Assembly (NCBI RefSeq): GCF_000966195.1
Contig: NZ_LAHL01000003.1
Coordinates: 124,001-188,000 of the forward strand
Direction of reading: 5' to 3'
Source: Domibacillus robiginosus
GTDB taxonomy: Bacteria; Bacillota; Bacilli; Bacillales; Domibacillaceae
DNA: 64,000 nt
A model generated the notes under the pieces. The model searched no databases. It saw nothing but the letters and a program-made list of their open reading frames with translations, and was not told the origin of the DNA. Of the stretch, positions 41,822 through 50,531 are shown one piece after another (position 1 is the stretch's first letter; every line of letters begins with the position of its first letter). The position numbers and the translations under genes are program-made.

Positions 41822-42799
41822 TTATTTCTTTTCCGCTCGTTCTGCCTGTTCCCAGTGAGAAAGAGACGGGTACGGGTCAAATGCCCACTCCATTCGTCCA
41901 TTGTATTTGTACATACCGTAATGAAGGTGAGGTGGAAACTTGCCGGATGTACCGGCTTTACCGTAGCCGGAGCTGCCGACATAACCGACCACCGTGCCTG
42001 GTTTTACGATCATACCCTCTTCTACACCTTTTTCAAAGCCGGACAAATGCGCAAAGTAATGATATACGTTATGAACATCCCGAATACCGACCCGCCAGCC
42101 GCCGTATTCGTTCCATCCTTTTATTTCAATAATTCCGTATGTGGTCGCCCGCACCGGGACACCATAAGAAGCAAATAAATCGGTTCCTTCATGCATGCGC
42201 CGGCCGCCCCATCCGCGTTTGTCTCCCCATGTGCTTCGGTAGCTGTAATTATGACCCAGCGGAAGCGGAAAGGCGTGGCCATCCAGCTCAATCGTATCAA
42301 AATGGCGGTACAGGGCGGCAATTGTCATAATTTGTTTAACAGACGCCTCTTTTTCATAATAATTCTTTAAAGATTTTTTTATATCTGATTCCCGGTAGCC
42401 ATTTTTGGTTAAAACCTGCGCCATTGTATACAACAGATCATCCGGATTATCCGGATCGGCTTTGCCGTCGTTATTCCCATCAAGCCCGCGTCCGCCAAAA
42501 AAAGAAATAACAGCCGGTGTTGTTGTTTTTTTGATCGGATTGAGCCGGCCCGCCCAGAAACTGCGCGAAAAATGAATACGAATAATGCCATCTCGATCTG
42601 GAAGGTCGTTGCGGACTTCTTGAATGTTTCGCTCGTATTGATCGACGGCTGCTAAATAATACCAGGGAAGCTGGGTCGCTCGTTCCCATTTCTGATAATA
42701 AGCCATTCGATCATCCTGCCGCTGCTCCGCCGAAACGGGCAGCGCACACAAAAAACAAAGAAAGAAGCATGCCGTCAGCTGCCGGCTCCAGTTTAACAT
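41822..42799 (-). CDS. lytH: Secreted M23 (LytM-type) peptidase, LytH-like
   Basis: A 325-residue exported metallopeptidase. A signal peptide ends near residue 24 (LCALPVSAEQ). An N-terminal domain follows with QLPWYYLAAVDQYERNI and GLDGNNDGKADPDNPDD. The M23 domain carries zinc ligands in RRMHEGTDL and PPHLHYGMY. Length and N-terminal domain agree with B. subtilis LytH (326 aa), an L-Ala-D-Glu endopeptidase that trims spore cortex peptidoglycan. Its position beside spoVAC fits a spore role. GGAGGGG precedes the ATG at 42799. Confidence 0.75.
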   Translation of the reverse strand: MLNWSRQLTACFFLCFLCALPVSAEQRQDDRMAYYQKWERATQLPWYYLAAVDQYERNIQEVRNDLPDRDGIIRIHFSRSFWAGRLNPIKKTTTPAVISFFGGRGLDGNNDGKADPDNPDDLLYTMAQVLTKNGYRESDIKKSLKNYYEKEASVKQIMTIAALYRHFDTIELDGHAFPLPLGHNYSYRSTWGDKRGWGGRRMHEGTDLFASYGVPVRATTYGIIEIKGWNEYGGWRVGIRDVHNVYHYFAHLSGFEKGVEEGMIVKPGTVVGYVGSSGYGKAGTSGKFPPHLHYGMYKYNGRMEWAFDPYPSLSHWEQAERAEKK

Positions 42800-42872
42800 T
42801 TTATACCCCTCCGTTTCTTTACACCTTTTATCGTACCCATCTATCCGCCAACATTCCCTGTTACATCTTGGA

Positions 42873-42903
42873 TGAATAAATATGGCTTTTTTTTGTCACG
42901 CTA
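42873..42903 (+). promoter_or_regulatory. Candidate sigma-G promoter of the spoVAC operon
   Basis: TGAATA (42873-42878) is followed after 18 bases by CACGCTA (42897-42903; consensus CATACTA, 5 of 7). It lies 51 bases before spoVAC, where forespore expression is expected. Confidence 0.58.
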
Positions 42904-42953
42904 TCTCTGTTCAGGCAAAAAAATGTGACAGTGACCAATAAGGATGTGACAAC

Positions 42954-43433
42954 ATGGCAGATCAAAAAAAGAAACAATTAACCCCGGAGCAAACAGAATA
43001 TCAGCAGCTGCAAAAAAAGCGCGAAGCAAAGCGTCCGGTTATCCAAAACTGTATTCATGCTTTTTGGGTAGGCGGCCTGTTCTGTGTAGTAGGCCAGGCA
43101 ATTCAATACTTCTATATTTTCTTTTTTAATTTTACCGAGCAAACAGCCGGAAACCCGACAGCCGGTACGATGATTTTTATCGCGATGCTCCTGACCGGAT
43201 TTGGCGTTTATGACCGGATCGGCCAATTTGCGGGCGCCGGGTCTGCTGTGCCGCTGACCGGATTTGGCAATGCAGTTATTTCAGCAGCGATTGAGCACCG
43301 CTCAGAAGGGTTTGTGCTTGGGGTCGGCGGCAACATGTTTAAACTGGCCGGATCGGTCATCTTATTTGGTGTGTTCTCCGCTTTTGTCGTTGCGACCATT
43401 AAAATTTTATTGATTCAATGGGGTGGTTTGTAA
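42954..43433 (+). CDS. spoVAC: Stage V sporulation protein AC
   Basis: A 159-residue inner spore membrane protein with three or four hydrophobic segments (AFWVGGLFCVVGQAIQYFYI, MIFIAMLLTGFGVYDRIG, SVILFGVFSAFVVATIKILL). SpoVAC forms the mechanosensitive channel part of the SpoVA apparatus that moves dipicolinic acid during sporulation and germination. The loop GAGSAVPLTGFGNAVISAAI is family-typical. It overlaps spoVAD by one base. Confidence 0.93.
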   Translation: MADQKKKQLTPEQTEYQQLQKKREAKRPVIQNCIHAFWVGGLFCVVGQAIQYFYIFFFNFTEQTAGNPTAGTMIFIAMLLTGFGVYDRIGQFAGAGSAVPLTGFGNAVISAAIEHRSEGFVLGVGGNMFKLAGSVILFGVFSAFVVATIKILLIQWGGL

Positions 43434-44443
43434 TGCAGGCCGGACATCGCACATGGGTATTTGACCAGCAGCCAGTAATTGTGTCAACGGGAACCGTGGG
43501 CGGACCGTTTGAAGCACAGGGTCCGCTCGCGAATGATTTTGATATGCTGCATGAGGATTTATGGCTTGGCGAGGATTCTTATGAAAAAGCGCATCGGCTT
43601 TTGTTTGAACAAGCATGCCAGAAAGCGCTGGAAAAAGGGCAGCGTCAAAAAGAGCAGGTGCAGTTTGTGTTAGGCGGGGACTTGATCAATCAGATTACGC
43701 CGACGAGCCTGGCTACCCGAACACTTGGTGCGCCGTATCTCGGGTTATTCAGCGCCTGTGCGACGTCCATGGAAGGACTGGCGCTTGGTGCGATGATTAT
43801 CAATGCGGGCGGGGCAGACTATGTGATTGCCGGTGCCTCCAGCCATAATGCAGCGGTTGAAAAGCAGTTCCGTTATCCGACTGAATACGGCGGCCAAAAA
43901 CCGCCAACTTCCCAGTGGACCATTACCGGAGCAGGCGCCGCTCTTTTAGGAAAAGAAGGAAGTGGCCCGAGGGTAACATCGGCAACGATTGGGCGAGTGA
44001 TCGATATGGGGCTGACTGACCCATTCAACATGGGTGGCGCAATGGCACCGGCTGCCGTGGATACGATTGAAGCGCATTTGAAAGAGCGCGGCGTAGATCC
44101 GTCCTATTATGATTTAATTGTGACGGGTGACCTGGGCCGGATTGGTCATTCCGTTTCCATGGATTTATTCAAGAAAAACGGCACGGCTATTGAGGAATCT
44201 CAGTATAAAGACTGCGGCATTATGATATACGATGAAAGCCAGCCGGTTTATTCAGGAGGAAGCGGTCCGGGCTGCTCAGCCGCAGTAGCGTATGGTCATT
44301 TATTAAACCGCATGAAAAAAGGAGAGCTCAAGCGCATGCTTGTTGTCGCAACCGGCGCGCTTTTGTCGCCGCTCACCTTTCAGCAGGGTGAATCCATTCC
44401 CTGTATTGCCCATGCGGTTTCGATTGAGGCTGAATCAGAATGA
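43433..44443 (+). CDS. spoVAD: Stage V sporulation protein AD
   Basis: A 336-residue thiolase-fold protein that binds dipicolinic acid on the SpoVA complex. Visible are VIVSTGTVGGPFEAQGPLA, the active-site-like LFSACATSMEGLALG, GASSHNAAVEKQFRYPTEYG and VATGALLSPLTFQQGESIPC. ATG 43433 overlaps the spoVAC stop (TAATG), with GGGGTGG as ribosome site. The spoVAEb gene that usually follows is absent here; a small DUF1657 gene overlaps the end instead. Confidence 0.94.
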   Translation: MQAGHRTWVFDQQPVIVSTGTVGGPFEAQGPLANDFDMLHEDLWLGEDSYEKAHRLLFEQACQKALEKGQRQKEQVQFVLGGDLINQITPTSLATRTLGAPYLGLFSACATSMEGLALGAMIINAGGADYVIAGASSHNAAVEKQFRYPTEYGGQKPPTSQWTITGAGAALLGKEGSGPRVTSATIGRVIDMGLTDPFNMGGAMAPAAVDTIEAHLKERGVDPSYYDLIVTGDLGRIGHSVSMDLFKKNGTAIEESQYKDCGIMIYDESQPVYSGGSGPGCSAAVAYGHLLNRMKKGELKRMLVVATGALLSPLTFQQGESIPCIAHAVSIEAESE

Positions 44444-44625
44444 CGCTCGCCCGGGAAATGAATCAGTGCCTCGAAAGCTTAAGAAGTATTCAATCCAGTC
44501 TGTCAACGCTTGTAATGCTTTCGCAAAGGGAAGAATCCAAACAAGCCCTTTATGATGCGATCATAGCCGTTAAACACACAGAGGCTGACGTACAAAAGCG
44601 TGCAGAAGCCTGTCAGGAGAAGTAA
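44440..44625 (+). CDS. DUF1657 family protein
   Basis: A 61-residue helical protein. The pattern MTLAREMNQCLESLRSIQSS then LSTLVMLSQREESKQALYDA matches DUF1657 proteins, which are typically encoded in spoVA-type operons, especially the mobile spoVA2 type. It overlaps spoVAD by four bases (ATGA), so it is coupled. Probably a forespore protein; molecular role unknown. Confidence 0.78.
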   Translation: MTLAREMNQCLESLRSIQSSLSTLVMLSQREESKQALYDAIIAVKHTEADVQKRAEACQEK

Positions 44626-44643
44626 AGAACAGGAGGTGCAGCT

Positions 44644-45348
44644 GTGCCGGAATGGCTCGAAGTAGCGCTGCGTGCTGTACTGTTTACCGTTGTATTGTTT
44701 TTAATTACCAAAATATTGGGTAAAAAGCAGCTGGCGCAGCTGTCTTTTTTTGAATATGTAGTGGGTATTACCATTGGAAGTATCGGGGCAGAAGTGATCA
44801 TGGGATTAGAGCGGGCCATTATGCACGGTCTGGTGGGTCTGGCTGTGTTTACCATTATTCCATTTTTAACAGGGTATTTTTCACTGAAAAGCCGAAAGTT
44901 CCGCAGCTTTGTGGAAGGAAAAGGTGTCGTTTTTATTAAAGACGGAAAAGTCATGGAAGAAAACTTGAAAAAAGAGCGATACACCATTGACGAGCTGTTA
45001 GAGCTGCTTCGGCAAAAAGAAGTATTTCAAACGGCAGATGTGGAGTTTGCTGTACTGGAGGCTTCGGGAGATTTAAGTGTCCTATTGAAAAAAGAAAATC
45101 AGTCCTTAACGCCGGCTATGCTGGGGTTCTCTGTCGGTGCCGAAAAAGAAGCGCAGACCGTCATTATGGACGGCCAAATTCTTGATGAACCACTGGCCGC
45201 CATTCGTTTAAATAGGGGCTGGCTGCAGGAAGAGCTTCAAAAGCAGGGCGTAACCGTGGACAATGTTTTTCTCGGACAGGTGGATTCATCCGGTCAGCTG
45301 ACCGTTGATTTGTTTGATGACCGGCTTCAAGCTCCGCCTACGATTTGA
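44644..45348 (+). CDS. DUF421/YetF-family membrane protein
   Basis: A 234-residue protein with three N-terminal membrane helices (ALRAVLFTVVLFLITKILG, FFEYVVGITIGSIGAEVIMG, LVGLAVFTIIPFLTGYF). A cytosolic or spore-facing soluble domain follows, with FVEGKGVVFIKDGKVMEENL and RYTIDELLELLRQKEVF. DUF421 genes accompany DUF1657 genes in mobile spoVA operons and influence spore heat resistance and germination there. GTG 44644 follows AGGAGGTG. It is the last gene of the spoVAC cluster. Confidence 0.87.
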   Translation: MPEWLEVALRAVLFTVVLFLITKILGKKQLAQLSFFEYVVGITIGSIGAEVIMGLERAIMHGLVGLAVFTIIPFLTGYFSLKSRKFRSFVEGKGVVFIKDGKVMEENLKKERYTIDELLELLRQKEVFQTADVEFAVLEASGDLSVLLKKENQSLTPAMLGFSVGAEKEAQTVIMDGQILDEPLAAIRLNRGWLQEELQKQGVTVDNVFLGQVDSSGQLTVDLFDDRLQAPPTI

Positions 45349-45494
45349 TGAATAAAAAGCACCGGCTGTACCAGGCGTTTGCCCCGGAGAAAAGCGGGGA
45401 ATAAAAAGCGGAAAGCAGCTCTGTTTTTCGTCAGGGGCCTGCAGAGTTTGGTATACTTACGGTGAGTTTTCATCAAGAGAAGGGGGAACAGCAA

Positions 45495-45860
45495 ATGGAA
45501 TGGAAAAAGTCACTGCTTGCCTTGATGCTTGGCTCATCACTGGCACTGGCTGCGTGCGGCGGTGGAGAAGAAGAGGACGCGGCAGTTGAAAAAACGGAAG
45601 AGCAAACACCTTCCACAGATGAAGGAACAGGTGAAACAACCGTTTCCGCCGGCGAAGAAGTGTATCAGCAAAGCTGCTTAAGCTGTCATGGCGAAAATCT
45701 CGAAGGCGGATTCGGACCGGAGCTGAGCGCAATCGGGTCGAAGATGAGTGAAGAAGAGATTTTAAGCGTAATTGAAAATGGGCAGGGGCAAATGCCGCCA
45801 AATGTAGTGGAAGGCGAAGACGCGGAAGCTGTTGCTGCCTGGCTGGCTGAAAAAAAATAA
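45495..45860 (+). CDS. cccB: Membrane-anchored cytochrome c-551
   Basis: A 121-residue lipoprotein. The lipobox is SLALAAC near residue 20. An acidic, Thr-rich linker follows, then a small class I cytochrome c domain with the heme motif C-L-S-C-H and axial Met in GQGQMPPNVV. B. subtilis cccB follows prfB; here spore genes have been inserted on both sides of it. GAAGGGGGAAC precedes ATG 45495. Confidence 0.92.
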   Translation: MEWKKSLLALMLGSSLALAACGGGEEEDAAVEKTEEQTPSTDEGTGETTVSAGEEVYQQSCLSCHGENLEGGFGPELSAIGSKMSEEEILSVIENGQGQMPPNVVEGEDAEAVAAWLAEKK

Positions 45861-45870
45861 GGGTAAAAAG

Positions 45871-45898
45871 GGAACCGGCAGGGGCTGGTTCTTTTTTT
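45871..45898 (+). terminator. Terminator after cccB
   Basis: GAACCGGC pairs with GCTGGTTC (one G-U) and seven T follow. It lies directly upstream of the germination operon promoter. Confidence 0.78.
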
Positions 45899-45899
45899 A

Positions 45900-45929
45900 T
45901 GAATAAAATGCCGATTTTTCCTCATCCTA
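45900..45929 (+). promoter_or_regulatory. Sigma-G promoter of the germination operon
   Basis: TGAATA (45900-45905), a 17-base spacer and CATCCTA (45923-45929; consensus CATACTA, 6 of 7) lie 22 bases before the first ger gene. Ger operons are sigma-G controlled in B. subtilis. Confidence 0.8.
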
Positions 45930-45951
45930 CTGAAAAAAGGGGCGATAGGCG

Positions 45952-47424
45952 ATGCCATTTTGGCGGGAGAATAAAGGCGGTGTGTTCGGGAAGTCAGCAT
46001 CCGAAAATGCAGCTGCGATCACGGTGATGGCTGATTCAAGTGATATCAAACAACGAACCTTTTCTTACGGTAAGGTACAAGGAATCCTTATCTATATAGA
46101 TACGCTGGTCGAAGCGGTAAAAGTGGAAAACCATATTCTCCAGCCATTAAAGGAAAATGGTTCAAAAAAGCCGGAAGAGGCCTTAACGGTGATAGAGTAT
46201 GAAGAAGCTGCGGACTACAACGACGCGTTAAAAGGGCTGTTAAGAGGAAAAACACTGCTGTTTATAGAAGGGAACCCGGGTTGCCTGCTTTGCAGAACGG
46301 AAAGAAACGCTCTGCGCACGATTACGGAGCCAATGAACGAAAAGGTCGTGCGCGGGCCTCATGATGGCTTTGTGGAAGATCTTTCAACCAATATTTTTTT
46401 AGTCCGCAGGCGGGTTGAAAGCAAGGGGTTGATGGTCGAGTATCTGGAAAAAGGGAACAGAGCCACTAAGCTGCTTGCTATTATGTATGAAAAAGACATT
46501 GCCAATCCTGAGCTTGTCCAGCGAATGAAAAAGAGACTGGAAGCCATTGATGCAGAGAACCTTTACAACGCGGGGCATGTCGAAGAGTTAATTGAAGATT
46601 CCACACTGTCACCTTTCCCTCAGCTGCTGAATACGGAAAGGCCGGACCGGGTGGCAGCCAATTTGATGGAAGGGCGTATTGCCGTTTTCATTAATGGCGG
46701 ACCAACCTGTTTAATTGCACCTGTTTCATTTTTTTCTTTTTACCAGTCACCGGACGATTACACATCACGGTCGCTTGCAGGATCATTTTATCGGGTGATC
46801 CGCTTGTTTTCCTTTTTCTTTGCCATTCTCTTACCGGCTTTTTATGTTTCAGTTGTTAGCTTTCACTCGGAAATTGTACCGAGAGATTTGATTCTGCAGT
46901 TAAAAGGCTCAGTGGAACAGGTTCCGTATCCAGCTTTAATGGAAGCTCTGTTTATGGAGCTGACTATTGAGCTAATCCGGGAAGCAGGGATTCGGCTGCC
47001 GACGCCGATTGGACAGACGATTGGGATTGTCGGTGGTCTTGTGATCGGGGATGCGGTTGTGAGTGCAGGGCTTGTCTCAAACTTTACAATTATTATTGTT
47101 GCCCTGACCGCCATTTCTTCTTATGTCGTTCCATCGATAGAAATGAATACTGCGATCCGCCTTCTCCGTTTCCCATTTATGGTGGCCGCCTCTTTATTTG
47201 GTTTTTTTGGGATTGTTTTCGCTCTGATGCTTCTGCTGATTCACTTATGCAAGCTGACCTCTCTTGGCATGCCTTATTTCTCACCGCTCGCACCGCTTCG
47301 GGTAAAGGACTTAAAAGATGCCTTTGTACGGCGGACCTGGTGGAAATTAACGAAGCGGCCGTATGACAGTAAACCGCAGACAATGAAAAGAGAGAACGAA
47401 GGAAGACAGTGGGTGGAAAAATGA
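45952..47424 (+). CDS. Spore germination receptor A subunit (GerAA/GerKA family)
   Basis: A 490-residue inner-membrane germinant receptor subunit. The large N-terminal soluble part (1-270) has the family motif VVRGPHDGFVEDLSTN. Five or so membrane segments follow, with LPAFYVSVVSFHSEIVPRDL and GQTIGIVGGLVIGDAVVSAG, then a short C-tail with SPLAPLR. It forms a receptor with the next two genes; the germinant cannot be deduced. Its stop overlaps the B subunit start (ATGA). Confidence 0.94.
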   Translation: MPFWRENKGGVFGKSASENAAAITVMADSSDIKQRTFSYGKVQGILIYIDTLVEAVKVENHILQPLKENGSKKPEEALTVIEYEEAADYNDALKGLLRGKTLLFIEGNPGCLLCRTERNALRTITEPMNEKVVRGPHDGFVEDLSTNIFLVRRRVESKGLMVEYLEKGNRATKLLAIMYEKDIANPELVQRMKKRLEAIDAENLYNAGHVEELIEDSTLSPFPQLLNTERPDRVAANLMEGRIAVFINGGPTCLIAPVSFFSFYQSPDDYTSRSLAGSFYRVIRLFSFFFAILLPAFYVSVVSFHSEIVPRDLILQLKGSVEQVPYPALMEALFMELTIELIREAGIRLPTPIGQTIGIVGGLVIGDAVVSAGLVSNFTIIIVALTAISSYVVPSIEMNTAIRLLRFPFMVAASLFGFFGIVFALMLLLIHLCKLTSLGMPYFSPLAPLRVKDLKDAFVRRTWWKLTKRPYDSKPQTMKRENEGRQWVEK

Positions 47425-48509
47425 AAAGAGAAGCAAGCATTTCGACCTGGCAGCTCTTTTTTTTCCTGCTGCAAACCCAGGTAGGGGTGGGAATCTTAAC
47501 TCTTCCATATGAAGTTCACCAGGCTGCCGGGAAAGATGGCTGGCTGTCCATTTTACTTGCCGGTCTTTTCATCCAAATAGGTATCTTGGTGATATGGCTG
47601 CTGGCGTGTCGTTTCCCTAAAAAGACATTGGCTGATTTTTCGCCGATTCTTGTTGGCCGCGTTTTAAGTATCATTATTATTACCGTTTATATGCTCTTTT
47701 TTTTCATGGTCGCCAGCCAGGTTTTAGCGGTTTTTCTTTACATTACAGCGGAATGGGCATTTCCTCGTACACCATCTATTGTTTTTGCGGTTATTATCAC
47801 GGCGCTTACCATTTATTTGATTCAGGAAGATGTGCGCGTGATTGCACGGTTTCATGTATTGATGTCTTTTTTGCTTCTCGGTGTGCTCATGGTCTTTCTT
47901 TTAATGTGGAATTACTTAAACGTGTATTATTTGCTTCCGATTGGGTCTTCTGGCTTCAAAGTCATTTTATCAGGCTCCCAGCAAGCTCTTTTTGCGTTAA
48001 ACGGCATTGAGGTTCTGCTCTGGCTTTTCCCGTTTACACAGGCGGAAAACAAGAAAAAATGGCAGGCTGCTGCTGGAGCAAGCTTGACTGTCACGATTAT
48101 TTATACATTGCTGGCGCTTTGTGCATTTGCCTACTTTAGTGCTGAAAAGTTAACACATGTACCCGAGCCCGTGCTGTATATGATTAAATCGATTAGGCTC
48201 GGCATTGTGGAAAGGCTCGATCTTATTTTTCTTTCTCTTTGGGCTGTGTTTTCTATTACTACTTTTATGAGCTACTTATACATAGCGGCAATGAGTGCCG
48301 CTAAAGTCGTGAATGCAAAGCATCATAAGAAGTCTGTTTACGTCTTAGGTGCATTCATTGTACCGCTTGCTGTTTATACGGGTAATGAGGAGGCCATCAA
48401 AACCATTGGCGGCATCCTCGGAACAGCTACTACTGTTTTTCTATTTGTGATTCCGTTGTTTTTACTCCTTGTGGCCATTGTGAGAAGAAAACGGGAGGGT
48501 ACAGGATGA
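47421..48509 (+). CDS. Spore germination receptor B subunit (GerAB/GerKB family)
   Basis: A 362-residue APC-superfamily membrane protein with about ten helices. The family opening is ISTWQLFFFLLQTQVGVGIL, and ALNGIEVLLWLFPF is typical. The B subunit holds the germinant-binding pocket. ATG 47421 overlaps the A-subunit stop by four bases. Its own stop overlaps the C-subunit start in the same way, giving tightly coupled 1:1:1 synthesis. Confidence 0.94.
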   Translation: MKREASISTWQLFFFLLQTQVGVGILTLPYEVHQAAGKDGWLSILLAGLFIQIGILVIWLLACRFPKKTLADFSPILVGRVLSIIIITVYMLFFFMVASQVLAVFLYITAEWAFPRTPSIVFAVIITALTIYLIQEDVRVIARFHVLMSFLLLGVLMVFLLMWNYLNVYYLLPIGSSGFKVILSGSQQALFALNGIEVLLWLFPFTQAENKKKWQAAAGASLTVTIIYTLLALCAFAYFSAEKLTHVPEPVLYMIKSIRLGIVERLDLIFLSLWAVFSITTFMSYLYIAAMSAAKVVNAKHHKKSVYVLGAFIVPLAVYTGNEEAIKTIGGILGTATTVFLFVIPLFLLLVAIVRRKREGTG

Positions 48510-49630
48510 GAAAAGGGTGGACCATCATTCCTCTTTTCCTGCTTTTAGCAGGATGCTGGGACCAGAGGCCAGTTAAAGATCTAAACTTAATATTTGGTGT
48601 AGGCATCGACAGAGAGGAAGAAAACAATCTGACATTGACAGTCGAAATTCCTCAGGAAAAGCAAGGAAATGTCGGTGGAGGGGGCGGAACCGAAGGGACG
48701 ACCCAGGAGGCTGCAAAAAGTTTAATTGTATCGGAAAAAGGGCAGACAATTCGGGATGTCGCATACAAGATGGACCGTCGCATTGACGGTGCATTGGACA
48801 TTTCTAAATTAAGCGTATTAATGATCGGCAAAGAAAGTGCGCAAAATGATTTATATTCTTTGCTGGATGCCTACTTCCGCAATCCTGTGAGCCCCTTAAA
48901 CGCTAAGCTTCTAGTTGTAGAGGGGCGGGCGGATGAGTTTTTTCATCAAGACTTCAAAGGTCAGACGCTTTACAGTGATTATTTTTTCAAGTTAATTGAA
49001 ACAGCTGAACAGGAATCAGCTATTCCCATCACAAATATGCAGCTGGCCTGCAATCTCCTGTTAGATAAGGGAAGTGATGCTGTGATTCCTCTTATTTCTT
49101 ATAATGAAGAGCAGAAGGCAGCACAAATAAACGGAAGCGCCTTATTTAACGGGCGTTCGATGAGCGGAGAGCTGACAACAGAAGAAACCTCATCACTTTT
49201 AATTATGCTAAATCAAGCAAAACAGGAGCTGCCTCTTACATTCCGTGTAGAGGGAGGAGAGGATATCTCGGTTACACTTATAGATTCAAAAGCAAAGCTG
49301 AAGGTGAATGTGCCGAAAAACGGAAACCCGACGGCAGATGTGTCTGTAGATATGCAGGTACAGGTAATTGAGTATCCTCCTCAAAACCTAGAGAAAGAAA
49401 AGTTAATGAAGTCTTTAAATCAGCAGCTGACAGAAGAAACGGAAAAATTGCTTCAGAAAACGATCCGAAAAATGCAGGAGGCCAATTCGGACCCATTAGG
49501 CATCGGCCGAAGAATTATTGCTAAAGATCCAGACGCTTTTAAAAAGCTCGACTGGGGAGAAATATATCCCGACATGGATATAAAAGTTGAGACAAAAGTA
49601 AAAATTGAAAAAACGGGGGCCATCTTTTAA
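48506..49630 (+). CDS. Spore germination receptor C subunit (GerAC/GerKC lipoprotein)
   Basis: A 374-residue lipoprotein. The lipobox LLLAGCWDQRPVKDLN puts Cys near residue 17 and includes the CWD that nearly all GerC proteins share. The Ger(x)C domain shows GVGIDREEENNLTLTVEIPQ and the C-terminal DPLGIGRRIIAKDPDAFKK. It lies on the outer face of the spore inner membrane. Overlap with the B gene is four bases; a strong terminator closes the operon. Confidence 0.94.
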   Translation: MRKGWTIIPLFLLLAGCWDQRPVKDLNLIFGVGIDREEENNLTLTVEIPQEKQGNVGGGGGTEGTTQEAAKSLIVSEKGQTIRDVAYKMDRRIDGALDISKLSVLMIGKESAQNDLYSLLDAYFRNPVSPLNAKLLVVEGRADEFFHQDFKGQTLYSDYFFKLIETAEQESAIPITNMQLACNLLLDKGSDAVIPLISYNEEQKAAQINGSALFNGRSMSGELTTEETSSLLIMLNQAKQELPLTFRVEGGEDISVTLIDSKAKLKVNVPKNGNPTADVSVDMQVQVIEYPPQNLEKEKLMKSLNQQLTEETEKLLQKTIRKMQEANSDPLGIGRRIIAKDPDAFKKLDWGEIYPDMDIKVETKVKIEKTGAIF

Positions 49631-49666
49631 TACACACAATTCCATCCCGTTATCTTTCAGACACCC

Positions 49667-49695
49667 AAAAGCGCTTATCCCAAAGCGCTTTTTTT
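49667..49695 (+). terminator. Terminator of the germination operon
   Basis: AAAAGCGCTT pairs with AAGCGCTTTT around a short loop, ending in seven T. Confidence 0.85.
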
Positions 49696-49717
49696 ATTGC
49701 CCATTTATGTCGGAAAA

Positions 49718-49745
49718 TGTTACAAAAGGAAACGAATCTGTAACA
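49718..49745. repeat. Inverted repeat upstream of the ftsE promoter
   Basis: TGTTACA (49718-49724) and TGTAACA (49739-49745) are perfect seven-base arms 14 bases apart, some 33 bases upstream of the ftsE -10. Operator function is a guess. Confidence 0.4.
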
Positions 49746-49777
49746 TATTCTTTTCATTGTGACAAAACAAACAGTGC

Positions 49778-49783
49778 TATAAT
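49778..49783 (+). promoter_or_regulatory. Extended -10 promoter of ftsEX
   Basis: TGCTATAAT is a perfect extended -10. The -35 (TTGTGA at 15 bases) is weak, as is allowed for this promoter type. It lies 61 bases before ftsE. Confidence 0.62.
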
Positions 49784-49844
49784 GTTTTTTGGGCAGGCAG
49801 AAAGGGTATAAAAGCCGCCTTAATTGAAGAAACAAGGTGATCAG

Positions 49845-50531
49845 ATGATTGACATGAAAGGCGTGACGAAAAAATACTCGAATGGAGTCACAGCGCTGTC
49901 AAGCGTTGACGTCACGATAAAGCAAGGAGAATTTGTTTACATCGTCGGTCCGAGTGGCGCCGGAAAATCGACGTTTATTAAATTAATTTACCGGGAAGAA
50001 AAGCCGTCCAGCGGAACTGTGACAGTCGGCGGCATCAATACGGCTACGTTAAGACAGCGCTCGGTGCCAGCCCTGCGCCGCAAAGTCGGTGTTGTATTCC
50101 AGGATTTTAAACTTTTGCCGCTTCTCACGGTTTATGAAAATGTAGCTTTCGCACTTGAGGTCATCGAAGAAGAGCCGAATATGATTCGCAAGCGGGTGAT
50201 GGAAGTACTTGATCTGGTTGGACTGAAGCATAAAGCACGTATGCTGCCAACAGAGCTGTCCGGTGGTGAGCAGCAGCGCGTGGCGATTGCCCGCTCCATC
50301 GTTAATAACCCCAAGGTAGTGATTGCAGACGAGCCGACAGGGAATCTGGATCCGGACACTTCGTGGGATATTATGCGGCTGTTCGGAATGATTAATGAAC
50401 GCGGTACGACGATCGTGATGGCTACACACAATAAAGATATTGTTAACACGCTTCGCCGCCGGGTTATTGCGATTGAAAACGGACGGATTGTCCGGGATGA
50501 ACAGCGGGGTGACTACGGCTATGAAGCCTAG
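49845..50531 (+). CDS. ftsE: Cell division ATP-binding protein FtsE
   Basis: A 228-residue ABC ATPase. Walker A is GPSGAGKST, the signature ELSGGEQQRVAIARS and Walker B KVVIADEPTGNLDPD. With FtsX it controls peptidoglycan hydrolases; in B. subtilis it activates CwlO and is needed for timely entry into sporulation. ATG 49845 follows AAGGTGAT; a TTG 21 bases earlier has no site. It overlaps ftsX by 11 bases. Confidence 0.96.
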   Translation: MIDMKGVTKKYSNGVTALSSVDVTIKQGEFVYIVGPSGAGKSTFIKLIYREEKPSSGTVTVGGINTATLRQRSVPALRRKVGVVFQDFKLLPLLTVYENVAFALEVIEEEPNMIRKRVMEVLDLVGLKHKARMLPTELSGGEQQRVAIARSIVNNPKVVIADEPTGNLDPDTSWDIMRLFGMINERGTTIVMATHNKDIVNTLRRRVIAIENGRIVRDEQRGDYGYEA

